Below, in pieces: positions 44,566 to 52,709 of a stretch of DNA of 64,000 nt; position 1 is the stretch's first letter, and every line of letters begins with the position of its first letter. Made by a program: the position numbers and the translations under genes. The notes under the pieces are model-generated. The model worked only from the letters and a program-made list of their open reading frames with translations, did no database searches and was not told the DNA's origin. Location of the stretch: NCBI GenBank assembly GCA_024235175.1, contig JACKMX010000003.1:682001-746000 (forward strand). The letters run 5' to 3'. This DNA is from Chromatiaceae bacterium (lineage in GTDB: Bacteria; Pseudomonadota; Gammaproteobacteria; Chromatiales; Chromatiaceae).

Positions 44566-46086
44566 TTAATTCGGTCGTCTTAGGGCGTCTATTTTTACCC
44601 GCCACTCAGCCGGTCCGGAGAGGTGAACCGATTGGCCGGTACTGTCCACGGCTACGGTCACCGGCATATCCTCGACCTCGAACTCTCTGATCGCCTCCAT
44701 GCCCAGATCCCCGAACGCAACAATCCGGGCCGAGCGGATAGCTTTTGATACCAGATAAGCGGCACCGCCCACTGCCATCAGGTAGACGGCGCCATGCTTT
44801 TTGATAGATTCCAGCGCGGCCGGGCCTCTTTCGGCTTTCCCGACCATTCCGATCAGTCCGGTCTCGGCCAGCATCATTTCGGTGAACTTGTCCATGCGAG
44901 TGGAGGTGGTGGGACCCGCGGGACCGACAACCTCATCCCCCACCGGGTCGACCGGGCCGACGTAGTAGATAAAACGATTGTGAAAATCGACGCCATCCGG
45001 AAGTGGCTTCCCGTTTGCCAGCAGATCCTGAATCCGCTTGTGCGCCGCATCTCTGCCGGTCAGCAGCTTGCCTGACAGAAGCACTCTCTCACCGGGCCGC
45101 CATTGCGCAATATCCTCCTTGGTCAGACCATCAAGATTGACACGCCTGGCACCGGCACCGTCCCCGAGCGGGATATCAGGCCAGCTCTCCAGTTTTGGCG
45201 GGGTGAACTGCGCCGGCCCGCTGCCGTCAAGGGTGAACTCCACATGGCGGGTGGCGGCGCAGTTGGGGATAACCGCTACCGGGAGAGAGGCGGCATGGGT
45301 GGGGAAGTCGTTGATCTTGATATCCAGCACGGTAGTCAAGCCGCCAAGGCCCTGTGCACCAATACCCAGCGCATTCACCTTCTCGAACAGCTCCAGACGC
45401 AGCTTTTCGACTGTGGTCCGCGCGCCGCGAGCTTTCAGTTCGTTGATGTCGATGTGCTCCATCAGCGCCTCTTTCGCCAGCAGCATCGCTTTTTCTCCCG
45501 AACCACCTATGCCTATGCCCAACATTCCGGGTGGACACCAGCCTGCGCCCATAGCGGGAACAACGTTGAGAATCCAATCCACAAGGCTGTTGGACGGATT
45601 GAGCACGGTAAACTTAGACTTGTTCTCGGAGCCGCCGCCTTTGGCGGCAATGCGAACGGAAAGCCCGTCTCCGGTCACCATCCGGGTGTGGACCACCGCC
45701 GGTGTATTGTCTCCGGTGTTCTTGCGTGCGCCGGCCGGGTCGGCGACCATCGAGGCGCGCAATACATTCTCCGGGTCGCTATAGGCGCGGCGCACCCCCT
45801 CGTTAACCATCTCCTCAACGCTCATATCCGCCTGCCAGAGCAGATTCATACCGATATCGACAAAAGCCACTACCATACCTGTGTCCTGACAGATCGGACG
45901 ATGCCCCTCGGCGCACATACGCGAGTTGACCAGAATCTGGGCAATCGCATCCTTGGCCGCTGGCGACTGCTCGCTCCGCCAGGCTTCGGCCATCGCCTTG
46001 ACGAAGTCATCCGGATGGTAGTAGGAGATAAACTGCAGTGCATCGGCGATGCTTTGTATGAAGTCGTCTTGTTTGATTGTTGTCAT
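44566..46086 (-). CDS. Class I (iron-sulfur) fumarate hydratase
   Basis: This 506-residue TCA enzyme converts fumarate to malate. It is the oxygen-sensitive [4Fe-4S] class: the N-terminal domain has CAEGHRPICQDTGMVVAFVDIG, with two cluster cysteines visible at about residues 58 and 66. A later C-x-P segment is GWCPPGMLGIGIGGS. The C-terminal domain has GPTTSTRMDKFTEMML. The length fits FumA/FumB-type single-chain enzymes. It follows sucB by 16 bases and is ended by the terminator at 44396, so sucA-sucB-fum form one operon. Confidence 0.95.
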   Translation of the reverse strand: MTTIKQDDFIQSIADALQFISYYHPDDFVKAMAEAWRSEQSPAAKDAIAQILVNSRMCAEGHRPICQDTGMVVAFVDIGMNLLWQADMSVEEMVNEGVRRAYSDPENVLRASMVADPAGARKNTGDNTPAVVHTRMVTGDGLSVRIAAKGGGSENKSKFTVLNPSNSLVDWILNVVPAMGAGWCPPGMLGIGIGGSGEKAMLLAKEALMEHIDINELKARGARTTVEKLRLELFEKVNALGIGAQGLGGLTTVLDIKINDFPTHAASLPVAVIPNCAATRHVEFTLDGSGPAQFTPPKLESWPDIPLGDGAGARRVNLDGLTKEDIAQWRPGERVLLSGKLLTGRDAAHKRIQDLLANGKPLPDGVDFHNRFIYYVGPVDPVGDEVVGPAGPTTSTRMDKFTEMMLAETGLIGMVGKAERGPAALESIKKHGAVYLMAVGGAAYLVSKAIRSARIVAFGDLGMEAIREFEVEDMPVTVAVDSTGQSVHLSGPAEWRVKIDALRRPN

Positions 46087-46102
46087 GGGTATTTCCGTAT
46101 AT

Positions 46103-47311
46103 TTAAATCTGCAGCAGCAGACGGGTCGGGTCTTCCAGCATGTTCTTGATGGTTACCAGGAAACTTACCGCCTCGCGGCCGTCGATAATGCGATGATCAT
46201 AGGAGAGGGCAAGGTACATCATGGGCCTTATGACGATTTCACCGTTCACCACGACCGGCCGCTGCTGAATATTGTGCATACCGAGAATGGCACTTTGGGG
46301 CGGATTCAGAATAGGCGTGGAGAGCATGGACCCATATACACCGCCGTTGGAGATGGTGAATGTGCCGCCGGTCAGATCTTCATAACTGAGGCTGCCATCA
46401 CTTGCCTTTCTGCCAAACTCCCGGACCGCTTTCTCCAGCTCGGCAAAGCCCAGCTGGTCCGCATCCCTGAGAATGGGGACGACCAGTCCGCGCGGTGAGC
46501 CCACCGCTATACCAATGTCATAATAGCCGTGGTAGACGATATCCTTGCCGTCGACCGACGCATTGACAAGCGGAAAGGTTTTAAGCGCCTCGACCGCCGC
46601 CTTGATAAAAAACGACATGAATCCAAGCCGGACCTCGTGCTCCTTTTCAAACTTCTCCTTATAGCGCTCGCGCAACTCATTTACCGCCTGCAGATTGACT
46701 TCGTTGAAGGTGGTCAGAATGGCAGCGTTTTGCTGTGCTTCCAGCAGGCGCTCCGCAATACGCGCCCGCAGCCGGGTCATGGGGACGCGCTGCTCCGGTC
46801 GTTCGCCAACCATTACGGTCTGCGTGATATCACTCTCCTGCAATACCGTTGCCACAGCCCCCTTCTCCTGCCCGGTATCAGCATCGAGCGAGTCGAGATA
46901 GGCTGTAACATCTGTTTTCAGGATACGCCCATCCTTGCCGGTGCCTTTGATCTTGTTGGGGTCGAGGTTCATCTCCTTGATCAGGCGGCGAACGGCGGGA
47001 GTGAGCACCGGCTCGTCCGCACCGGCAGCCGCTTGGGCAGATGGTTTTTCGGGTGCGGCCGTGGCTGTGCTTTTACCGGATTCGATGACACACAGAAGAT
47101 CGCCGGCAACCACTGTATCCCCTTCCGCAGCGGATACCTGTCCGAGAACGCCATCGACGGTGGATGGCACTTCCAGAACCACCTTGTCGGTTTCCAGGTC
47201 TACGAGATTTTCATCCTGCCTGACCGGATCGCCGGGTTTCTTGTGCCAGGTGAGTACCGTGGCGTCGGCGACGGATTCGGGCAGTGCTGGGACAGTGACA
47301 TTTTTACTCAT
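46103..47311 (-). CDS. sucB: Dihydrolipoamide succinyltransferase (E2 of 2-oxoglutarate dehydrogenase)
   Basis: This 402-residue core of the 2-oxoglutarate dehydrogenase complex has a single N-terminal lipoyl domain with lipoylated Lys in DLETDKVVLEVPS (about residue 43). An Ala/Pro-rich linker follows, then an E1/E3-binding domain (about 105-140, TPAVRRLIKEMNLDPNKIKGTG). The catalytic domain has SYDHRIIDGREAVSFL near the C-terminus. The start overlaps the sucA stop by four bases. The E3 gene (lpd) is not in the window. Confidence 0.97.
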   Translation of the reverse strand: MSKNVTVPALPESVADATVLTWHKKPGDPVRQDENLVDLETDKVVLEVPSTVDGVLGQVSAAEGDTVVAGDLLCVIESGKSTATAAPEKPSAQAAAGADEPVLTPAVRRLIKEMNLDPNKIKGTGKDGRILKTDVTAYLDSLDADTGQEKGAVATVLQESDITQTVMVGERPEQRVPMTRLRARIAERLLEAQQNAAILTTFNEVNLQAVNELRERYKEKFEKEHEVRLGFMSFFIKAAVEALKTFPLVNASVDGKDIVYHGYYDIGIAVGSPRGLVVPILRDADQLGFAELEKAVREFGRKASDGSLSYEDLTGGTFTISNGGVYGSMLSTPILNPPQSAILGMHNIQQRPVVVNGEIVIRPMMYLALSYDHRIIDGREAVSFLVTIKNMLEDPTRLLLQI

Positions 47312-50172
47312 ACTTGCGTGGTCCTTCGGTTCATTGACGGATTGATACGGCAGGTCAGCGCTTCATCGATCAGGGTCTCCTGCTGTTTTACGTGAACCGG
47401 GTAGTAGCCTACAGCCGGTGCGGCGGAGGTGGGCCTGCCAACGTAGAACAGTTGTCTCCCTTTCTCGAACTGGGTGTGGAAACGGTGTTTGATCTGATCC
47501 CAGGCGCCCTGGTTCTGGGGCTCTTCCTGACACCAGATGAGGCGCTTGACCTTGGGGTAATGGTCTATGACGGTGTCGAACTGCTCGCGCGGGAAGGGGT
47601 AGAGCTGCTCGATGCGGATGATCGCGACATTGTGCAGAGCACGTGCGCGGCGTGCTTCCAGCAGCTCGTAATAGACCTTGCCCGAGCAGACGATGATGTG
47701 ATCGATCGCGTCGGGATCGAGATCGTCGATCTCGCCGATCACCGGCTTGAATTGACCCATGGTGAATTCATCTATCGCAGATACGGCAAGGCGGTGCCTG
47801 AGCAGGCTTTTCGGCGTCATCACCACCAGCGGTTTACGCATTGGCCGGATCATCTGCCGGCGCAGCATATGAAATACCTGGGCCGGCGTGGTAGGCATGC
47901 AGACTTGGATGTTGTGTTCGGCACAGAGCTGGAGATAGCGCTCCAGTCTGGCGGATGAGTGCTCCGCTCCCTGTCCCTCGTAGCCGTGTGGCAGAAACAT
48001 CACCAGACCGCAGTAGATGCCCCATTTGGCGCCGCCGGAGGTGATGAACTGGTCGATCACCACTTGGGCGCCGTTGGCGAAATCACCGAACTGCGCCTCC
48101 CATATTGTCAGGGTCTTCAGATCCGTGGTCGAGTAGCCGTATTCGAAACCCAGAACCGCCTCCTCTGACAGCAGGGAATCGATGACGGTAAAGTCTGCCT
48201 GATACTCGCGCAAATGTTCGAGCGGAGTGTAGGTGCTGTTCTCCAACTGGTTGTGCAGTACGGCATGGCGATGGAAAAAGGTGCCGCGTCCGCAGTCCTG
48301 ACCGGACAGCCGGACAGGATATCCGTCGTCGACCAGTGTTGCGTAGGCGAGCGTCTCGCCAAAACCCCAGTCGATCAGCTGGTCGCCGCTGGCCATCTTG
48401 CGCCGTTCGCCGAGAATCTTTGCAATCCGGGCATGGGGCTCAAATCCTGCAGGCAGCTCCAGCAGTTTGTTTGCTGTCCGCCGCAGCCGATCTTCCGGAA
48501 TCCTGGTCTCTGCCGGTTGTTCCCAATGAATGTTCTCGAAGGATTTGAAATCGGTATGGTACGGATAGTCCAGATCGACCAGAGTGGGACGCGCCACCAC
48601 CGAGCCCTGTTCCAGAGATGTACGGTAGTTCTCCACCATATCGCGAACCTGCTCAGGTGTGACTATTCCCTGGGATATCAGCCTGTCAGCATAAACACTG
48701 CGGGTGGTCGGCATGCGCCGGATCTTTTGATACATCTGAGGCTGGGTCACCGCCGGCTCGTCGGCTTCGTTGTGCCCGTGGCGGCGATAGCAGACCAGAT
48801 CGATGATGACGTCCTTGTGAAAACGCATGCGGTAGTCCAGTGCCAATCGGGTAACAAAGATCACCGCTTCCGGGTCATCGCCATTGACGTGGAAGATGGG
48901 TGTCTGAACCATTTTGCCCACGTCTGTGCAGTACAGCGTGGATCGGGTGTCGTGCGGATTCGAAGTGGTGAATCCGATCTGGTTATTGATCACGACATGA
49001 ATCGAACCGCCGGTCGCGTATCCCCTGGCCTGGGACATCTGCAGCGTCTCCAGTACAACGCCCTGGCCGGAAAACGCGGAATCCCCGTGAACCAGAATGG
49101 GCATCACATGATCGCGGGTGTGGTCTCCCCTGCGGTCCTGCCGCGCCCTTACCGAACCTTCGACAACCGGACTGATAATCTCCAGGTGGGATGGGTTGAA
49201 GCCGAGAACCACATGGGTAAATCCACCGGGAGTTTCGATATCGATCGAGAATCCCATGTGATATTTGACATCACCGGAGCTTTTGAATTTGTCGGGAGTT
49301 TTTCTCCCCTCAAACTCGTCAAACAGTTCCGAAGGCGGTTTGCCCATGATGTTGGTGAGCAGATTGAGACGGCCACGGTGAGCCATGCCGATGACCACAT
49401 CTTTTAGACCGTTTGCCCCCGCGCGCTGAATCAGTTCATCCATCAATGGAATAAAGGAGTCTCCTCCCTCAAGCGAAAAGCGTTTCTGGCCGACATAACG
49501 GGTGTGGAGATATTTTTCCAGGCCTTCGGCTGCGGTCAGCAGGCCGAGCAGCCAGCGGCGATCGTTATCCGAAAGGTCTGGCGTTACCCGATAGCCTTCC
49601 ACCCGTTTCTGGATCCAGCGTTTCTCACGGGTGTCGGTGATATGCATGTACTCAGCACCCACATTGCCGCCATATACCTGTTTAAGAAGGGTGATGATCT
49701 CGCGCAACGGCATGCGGTCAGGGGCGAACAGGGAGCCGGTATTGAATACTACGTCCATGTCCGCCTCACTCAGGCGGTGAAAATCGGGATCCAGATCCGG
49801 GACCTCCTCGAGCACACGCATATTCAACGGGTCGAGTGTTGCATGTTGATGGCCACGCACTCTCCAGGCATTGATCAGGCGCAGCACCGAACCCTGTTTT
49901 GCGGCTGCGGCAGGAGCCATGCGCTCGGTGGATTGACGCGTGCTGGCACGGTTTTCCCTTGCCAGGCGGGCGAAGTTATTGATTACCGGGCCATGTGCGA
50001 TGTCCGGGGCTTCATTGGCGGAAGATTGCAGCATCCTCTCGAACTGTTTGCGCCAGGCGGGATCGATGCTGGCAGGATCGAGCAGATAGCGCTCATAAAT
50101 ATCTTCGATGAAGGCGGCATTTCCACCTGACAATGCCGATGTTTTTCGTAGCAGATCGAGAAGTGCGCTCAT
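47308..50172 (-). CDS. sucA: 2-Oxoglutarate dehydrogenase E1 component
   Basis: This 954-residue thiamine-diphosphate enzyme decarboxylates 2-oxoglutarate to succinyl-lipoyl-E2. The N-terminal segment FIEDIYERYLLDP is the E2-binding motif. The ThDP core includes GMAHRGRLNLL, HGDSAFSGQGVV, and NNQIGFTTSNP with CYRRHGHNEADEPA. The C-terminal transketolase-like domain has FGDFANGAQVVIDQF and PHGYEGQGAEHSSARLER. It is first in the operon with sucB and fum. It provides the substrate for the SucCD enzyme encoded at 8-10 kb. Confidence 0.98.
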   Translation of the reverse strand: MSALLDLLRKTSALSGGNAAFIEDIYERYLLDPASIDPAWRKQFERMLQSSANEAPDIAHGPVINNFARLARENRASTRQSTERMAPAAAAKQGSVLRLINAWRVRGHQHATLDPLNMRVLEEVPDLDPDFHRLSEADMDVVFNTGSLFAPDRMPLREIITLLKQVYGGNVGAEYMHITDTREKRWIQKRVEGYRVTPDLSDNDRRWLLGLLTAAEGLEKYLHTRYVGQKRFSLEGGDSFIPLMDELIQRAGANGLKDVVIGMAHRGRLNLLTNIMGKPPSELFDEFEGRKTPDKFKSSGDVKYHMGFSIDIETPGGFTHVVLGFNPSHLEIISPVVEGSVRARQDRRGDHTRDHVMPILVHGDSAFSGQGVVLETLQMSQARGYATGGSIHVVINNQIGFTTSNPHDTRSTLYCTDVGKMVQTPIFHVNGDDPEAVIFVTRLALDYRMRFHKDVIIDLVCYRRHGHNEADEPAVTQPQMYQKIRRMPTTRSVYADRLISQGIVTPEQVRDMVENYRTSLEQGSVVARPTLVDLDYPYHTDFKSFENIHWEQPAETRIPEDRLRRTANKLLELPAGFEPHARIAKILGERRKMASGDQLIDWGFGETLAYATLVDDGYPVRLSGQDCGRGTFFHRHAVLHNQLENSTYTPLEHLREYQADFTVIDSLLSEEAVLGFEYGYSTTDLKTLTIWEAQFGDFANGAQVVIDQFITSGGAKWGIYCGLVMFLPHGYEGQGAEHSSARLERYLQLCAEHNIQVCMPTTPAQVFHMLRRQMIRPMRKPLVVMTPKSLLRHRLAVSAIDEFTMGQFKPVIGEIDDLDPDAIDHIIVCSGKVYYELLEARRARALHNVAIIRIEQLYPFPREQFDTVIDHYPKVKRLIWCQEEPQNQGAWDQIKHRFHTQFEKGRQLFYVGRPTSAAPAVGYYPVHVKQQETLIDEALTCRINPSMNRRTTQV

Positions 50173-50417
50173 TTGTATATTAGGACGATCGTATGAAAGT
50201 GGAAGAAATTATGATCGGGAGATGGGATGTTAGCATAGGGCAAGGCTTTTTAAAGGCATTTTTTTATATTTAGTACGCTTGTCCATAAAAATTATCCAAT
50301 TTGAGGATTGCGCCTGACAACAGTGCCATGAATGGGGTTTCCAGGTTGCCGATGCGGGTATCTGCGAAATCATCCAATTGCATTGCAGGCAAAATAAGAG
50401 ATTAAGGTACACGACAT

Positions 50418-50702
50418 TTGCCTAATGATTGTGACAAGTGGAGTAGCCCGAACAGGAGCAGGCTGGAGGCGGATATTGCCTATTTGGATGCCAGGCTTTC
50501 GCTGTTAAGGGGTGGGGCTGCGAGTTGCTATCAGGAGGCCCAGATCAAGGCCTACAGGGAGCTGGAAGCTCTGCTGATCGGCAGGTTGGCGAAGCTGATC
50601 GGGCAGGGTTCCGAGCCGCAGGATCTCTATCCTGAGAGGATTCAGGTCGGGGGGATATCTGCGGAGGAGGGCGTCGATGGGGATGCGGAGAGTCAGGTAT
50701 GA
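50418..50702 (+). CDS. Small hypothetical protein
   Basis: This 94-residue soluble product starts from TTG, is rich in Ala/Leu/Glu, and is probably helical between residues 14 and 62. No known domain is recognised. The frame has no alternative ATG start near the beginning and only a weak AAGG ribosome site, so it could be a chance frame. Lack of overlap with another gene until 50702 and balanced codon use slightly favour a real gene. Confidence 0.4.
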   Translation: MPNDCDKWSSPNRSRLEADIAYLDARLSLLRGGAASCYQEAQIKAYRELEALLIGRLAKLIGQGSEPQDLYPERIQVGGISAEEGVDGDAESQV

Positions 50703-50791
50703 GTAGTTGCCAGTGTTCAAGACCGGCAGAAATTGACCGGCACCAGTGCGGTTTCAGACAGACGGAGAAAATCAGAGAGAGTCCCGTTGCG

Positions 50792-51325
50792 CTATTGCTG
50801 AATCCGGAAAAGCGGTCCGCCCGGCAGTGTCCTGGAGTGAGATTGCGGTTCATGCCCGGCACTGCTCCAGATACCCAATCCTGCGGCACGGGCCTGGCGT
50901 TCCGCTTGGGCATATTTTTCGGCATCCGCGGGAGAGAGCTCTGAGGGATTGAATCGGGCCAGTCCGGCGCTGAGCAGGCGTATGTTGATATCCGCACCAC
51001 CGTGCGTCAACCGGCCGCTGATCTGGTCCATCAGACCATCCCTTTGGTAAATAAACCTTACGGATCGACCCATAACCAGGCTCTGGAGATGCCTTCTGGC
51101 AGCGGCTCCCCAGGGCCGATTCGGTGGTTGTGTATCTATGCCGTTCAGTCTGATCCGGTGTATGGAGCCGTCGCTGCTCAACAAAACCAGTTCATTTCCG
51201 CTGATGATGCGGGCGGGTCGTCCAACCAGGCTCTCGATGGCGGCAGCATTCTGGAATGACAGAAGTAACAGAAAACAAAACATCGCACGCAAGTTGGTTG
51301 GATTGAGGGGTATTGGATGGTTCAT
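50792..51325 (-). CDS. Secreted thermonuclease-family (SNase-like) protein
   Basis: A product of about 177 residues has a hydrophobic signal segment (MFCFLLLLSFQNAAA, inside the first 30 residues). A staphylococcal-nuclease-like OB fold follows: VLLSSDGSIHRIRLNGIDTQ, PWGAAARRHLQSLVMGR, and LLSAGLARFNPSELS. The classical catalytic Arg/Glu set is not clearly complete, so it may bind nucleic acid rather than cut it. Starts at GTG 51340, ATG 51325 and ATG 51283 are all possible. It is divergent from lexA, and the SOS box between them lies about 80 bases from its start. Confidence 0.7.
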   Translation of the reverse strand: MNHPIPLNPTNLRAMFCFLLLLSFQNAAAIESLVGRPARIISGNELVLLSSDGSIHRIRLNGIDTQPPNRPWGAAARRHLQSLVMGRSVRFIYQRDGLMDQISGRLTHGGADINIRLLSAGLARFNPSELSPADAEKYAQAERQARAAGLGIWSSAGHEPQSHSRTLPGGPLFRIQQ

Positions 51326-51402
51326 GTCGCGTGGAGTCACGGGGATTGGATTTAAATTCAGTCAAGTTTAACTGAATACCTGTATGGATGTGTTATATGG
51401 AC

Positions 51403-51422
51403 TACTGTATATAAAAACAGTA
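51403..51422. promoter_or_regulatory. LexA operator (SOS box)
   Basis: TACTGTATATAAAAACAGTA contains CTGT-N8-ACAG exactly, the gammaproteobacterial LexA consensus with the preferred TA-rich spacer. It lies 37 bases before lexA, giving autoregulation of lexA-imuA-imuB. The divergent nuclease-like gene may also be affected. Confidence 0.95.
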
Positions 51423-51458
51423 TAATTTTTCCATTCCAGTGTTCGGCAGGAAAAACAG

Positions 51459-52079
51459 ATGAAACTGACACCGCGTCAGCGCCAGATACTCGACCTGATC
51501 CGCACGCATAGCGAGGCTACCGGTTCTCCTCCGACTCGGGCGGAGATCGCTGCCGCATTCGGCTTTCGTTCGGCCAATGCGGCGGAAGAGCACCTGCGTG
51601 CACTTGCGCGCAAGGGAGCGATAGAGCTGCTAAAGGGCACTTCCCGCGGTATTCGGCTGCTGCAGCAACAGCAGGGGGATAGCCTGCCGGTTATCGGCCG
51701 GGTGGCCGCCGGTAGTCCGATTCTGGCGGAGGAGCATATAGAGGAGCGTTATAGCGTGGATTCACGGCTGTTTCATCCGCGCGCGGATTATCTGCTGCGG
51801 GTGCAGGGTATGAGCATGATGGGGGCCGGTATTCTGGATGCCGATCTGCTGGCGGTGCACAGTTGCCGGGAGGCTGAAAATGGCCGCATCGTAGTGGCCA
51901 GGCTGGGGGATGAGGTAACGGTAAAGCGGCTGCAGTTTGATGCCGGGAGGCCGCACCTTGTGCGGCTGTTGCCGGAAAATCCCGATTATTCGCCGATTGA
52001 AGTGGATCTGCGCTCCCAGGAACTGGTGATCGAGGGCATAGGCGTCGGCCTGTTGCGCGGAGTAAAAAATGGGCGTTGA
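51459..52079 (+). CDS. lexA: SOS repressor LexA
   Basis: This 206-residue repressor has an N-terminal winged helix (LTPRQRQILDLIRTHSEATGSPPT in part; recognition region GFRSANAAEEHLRAL). The RecA-stimulated self-cleavage site Ala-Gly is in GRVAAGSPI. The catalytic Ser is in GMSMMGAGI and the Lys in DEVTVKRLQ. AGGAAAA precedes the ATG. It heads a lexA-imuA-imuB cassette, which in many proteobacteria forms a damage-inducible mutasome. The imuA start lies inside the lexA end. Confidence 0.97.
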   Translation: MKLTPRQRQILDLIRTHSEATGSPPTRAEIAAAFGFRSANAAEEHLRALARKGAIELLKGTSRGIRLLQQQQGDSLPVIGRVAAGSPILAEEHIEERYSVDSRLFHPRADYLLRVQGMSMMGAGILDADLLAVHSCREAENGRIVVARLGDEVTVKRLQFDAGRPHLVRLLPENPDYSPIEVDLRSQELVIEGIGVGLLRGVKNGR

Positions 52080-52671
52080 AAATCTGCTGCGGCAGGGTTC
52101 GTGTCTCTGGCGCGGCGGGGAGTTTTATCCGGACTCTGATCCAGGTATCGCGACCGGTTTTTCCTCGCTGGACCGGCACTTGGCCGGGTGCGGCTGGCCG
52201 CGGCGGGCCATTATCGAGATTTTATCCGATCGCCCTGGCGGCGCGATGGCGTTGTTGATGCCCGCGCTGGCGACCCTAAGCCGGGAGGCGAAGGAGATTA
52301 TTCTGGTTGCGCCGCCTTATGTTCCTTATGCGCCGGGGTTTTCCATCAATGGGGTGGATCTCACCAGGCTGTTGTTGGTGAAGGGGCGGAATGAAAAGGA
52401 GTGTTTGTGGGTGCTGGAGCAGGTTCTCGATGCTGGCTGTGCCGCCGCTCTGTCATGGCCGCAACGATTGAGCGGAATGGCATTACGGCGTCTGCAATTG
52501 GCCGCCGAGAGAGGGGGCGGCTGCGGTTTTCTGTTGCGCCGGTCGCACTGGGAGCGGGACTCCTCCCCCGCTGCGCTGCGCCTGCGGGTTGCAGCGGCGG
52601 GCAATAGGGTCGATATCCTCAAACGCCGTGGCGGCTGGCCGGTGGAGGGGATAGAGCTGGGTGCCCTGTAG
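52069..52671 (+). CDS. imuA: Translesion synthesis accessory protein ImuA (RecA-like)
   Basis: This 200-residue RecA/SulA-like protein of the ImuABC mutasome has the typical start of ATGFSSLDRHLAGCGWPRRAIIEI. This is followed by an altered Walker region, with no canonical GxxxxGKT, as usual for ImuA. PYVPYAPGFSINGVDLTRLLL and the C-terminal RVAAAGNRVDILKRRGGWP complete the family pattern. It overlaps lexA by 11 bases and precedes imuB by 38 bases. It is SOS-controlled through the lexA operator. Confidence 0.9.
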   Translation: MGVENLLRQGSCLWRGGEFYPDSDPGIATGFSSLDRHLAGCGWPRRAIIEILSDRPGGAMALLMPALATLSREAKEIILVAPPYVPYAPGFSINGVDLTRLLLVKGRNEKECLWVLEQVLDAGCAAALSWPQRLSGMALRRLQLAAERGGGCGFLLRRSHWERDSSPAALRLRVAAAGNRVDILKRRGGWPVEGIELGAL

Positions 52672-52709
52672 TATTAGTTCCAAAACCCGGCCCGTGGAAG
52701 CAGAACAAC

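Noticed and set aside
45103..46149. 348-codon plus-strand frame opposite fumarase
   Set aside because: It is fully antisense to fumarase, which has its cluster cysteines and correct length.
48214..49407. 397-codon plus-strand frame inside sucA
   Set aside because: It is antisense to the intact sucA core and has no promoter, ribosome site or recognisable motif.
50230..50412. 60-codon minus-strand frame upstream of sucA
   Set aside because: It is rich in Cys, Trp and Lys with no pattern, in the sucA upstream region, and is most likely non-coding.
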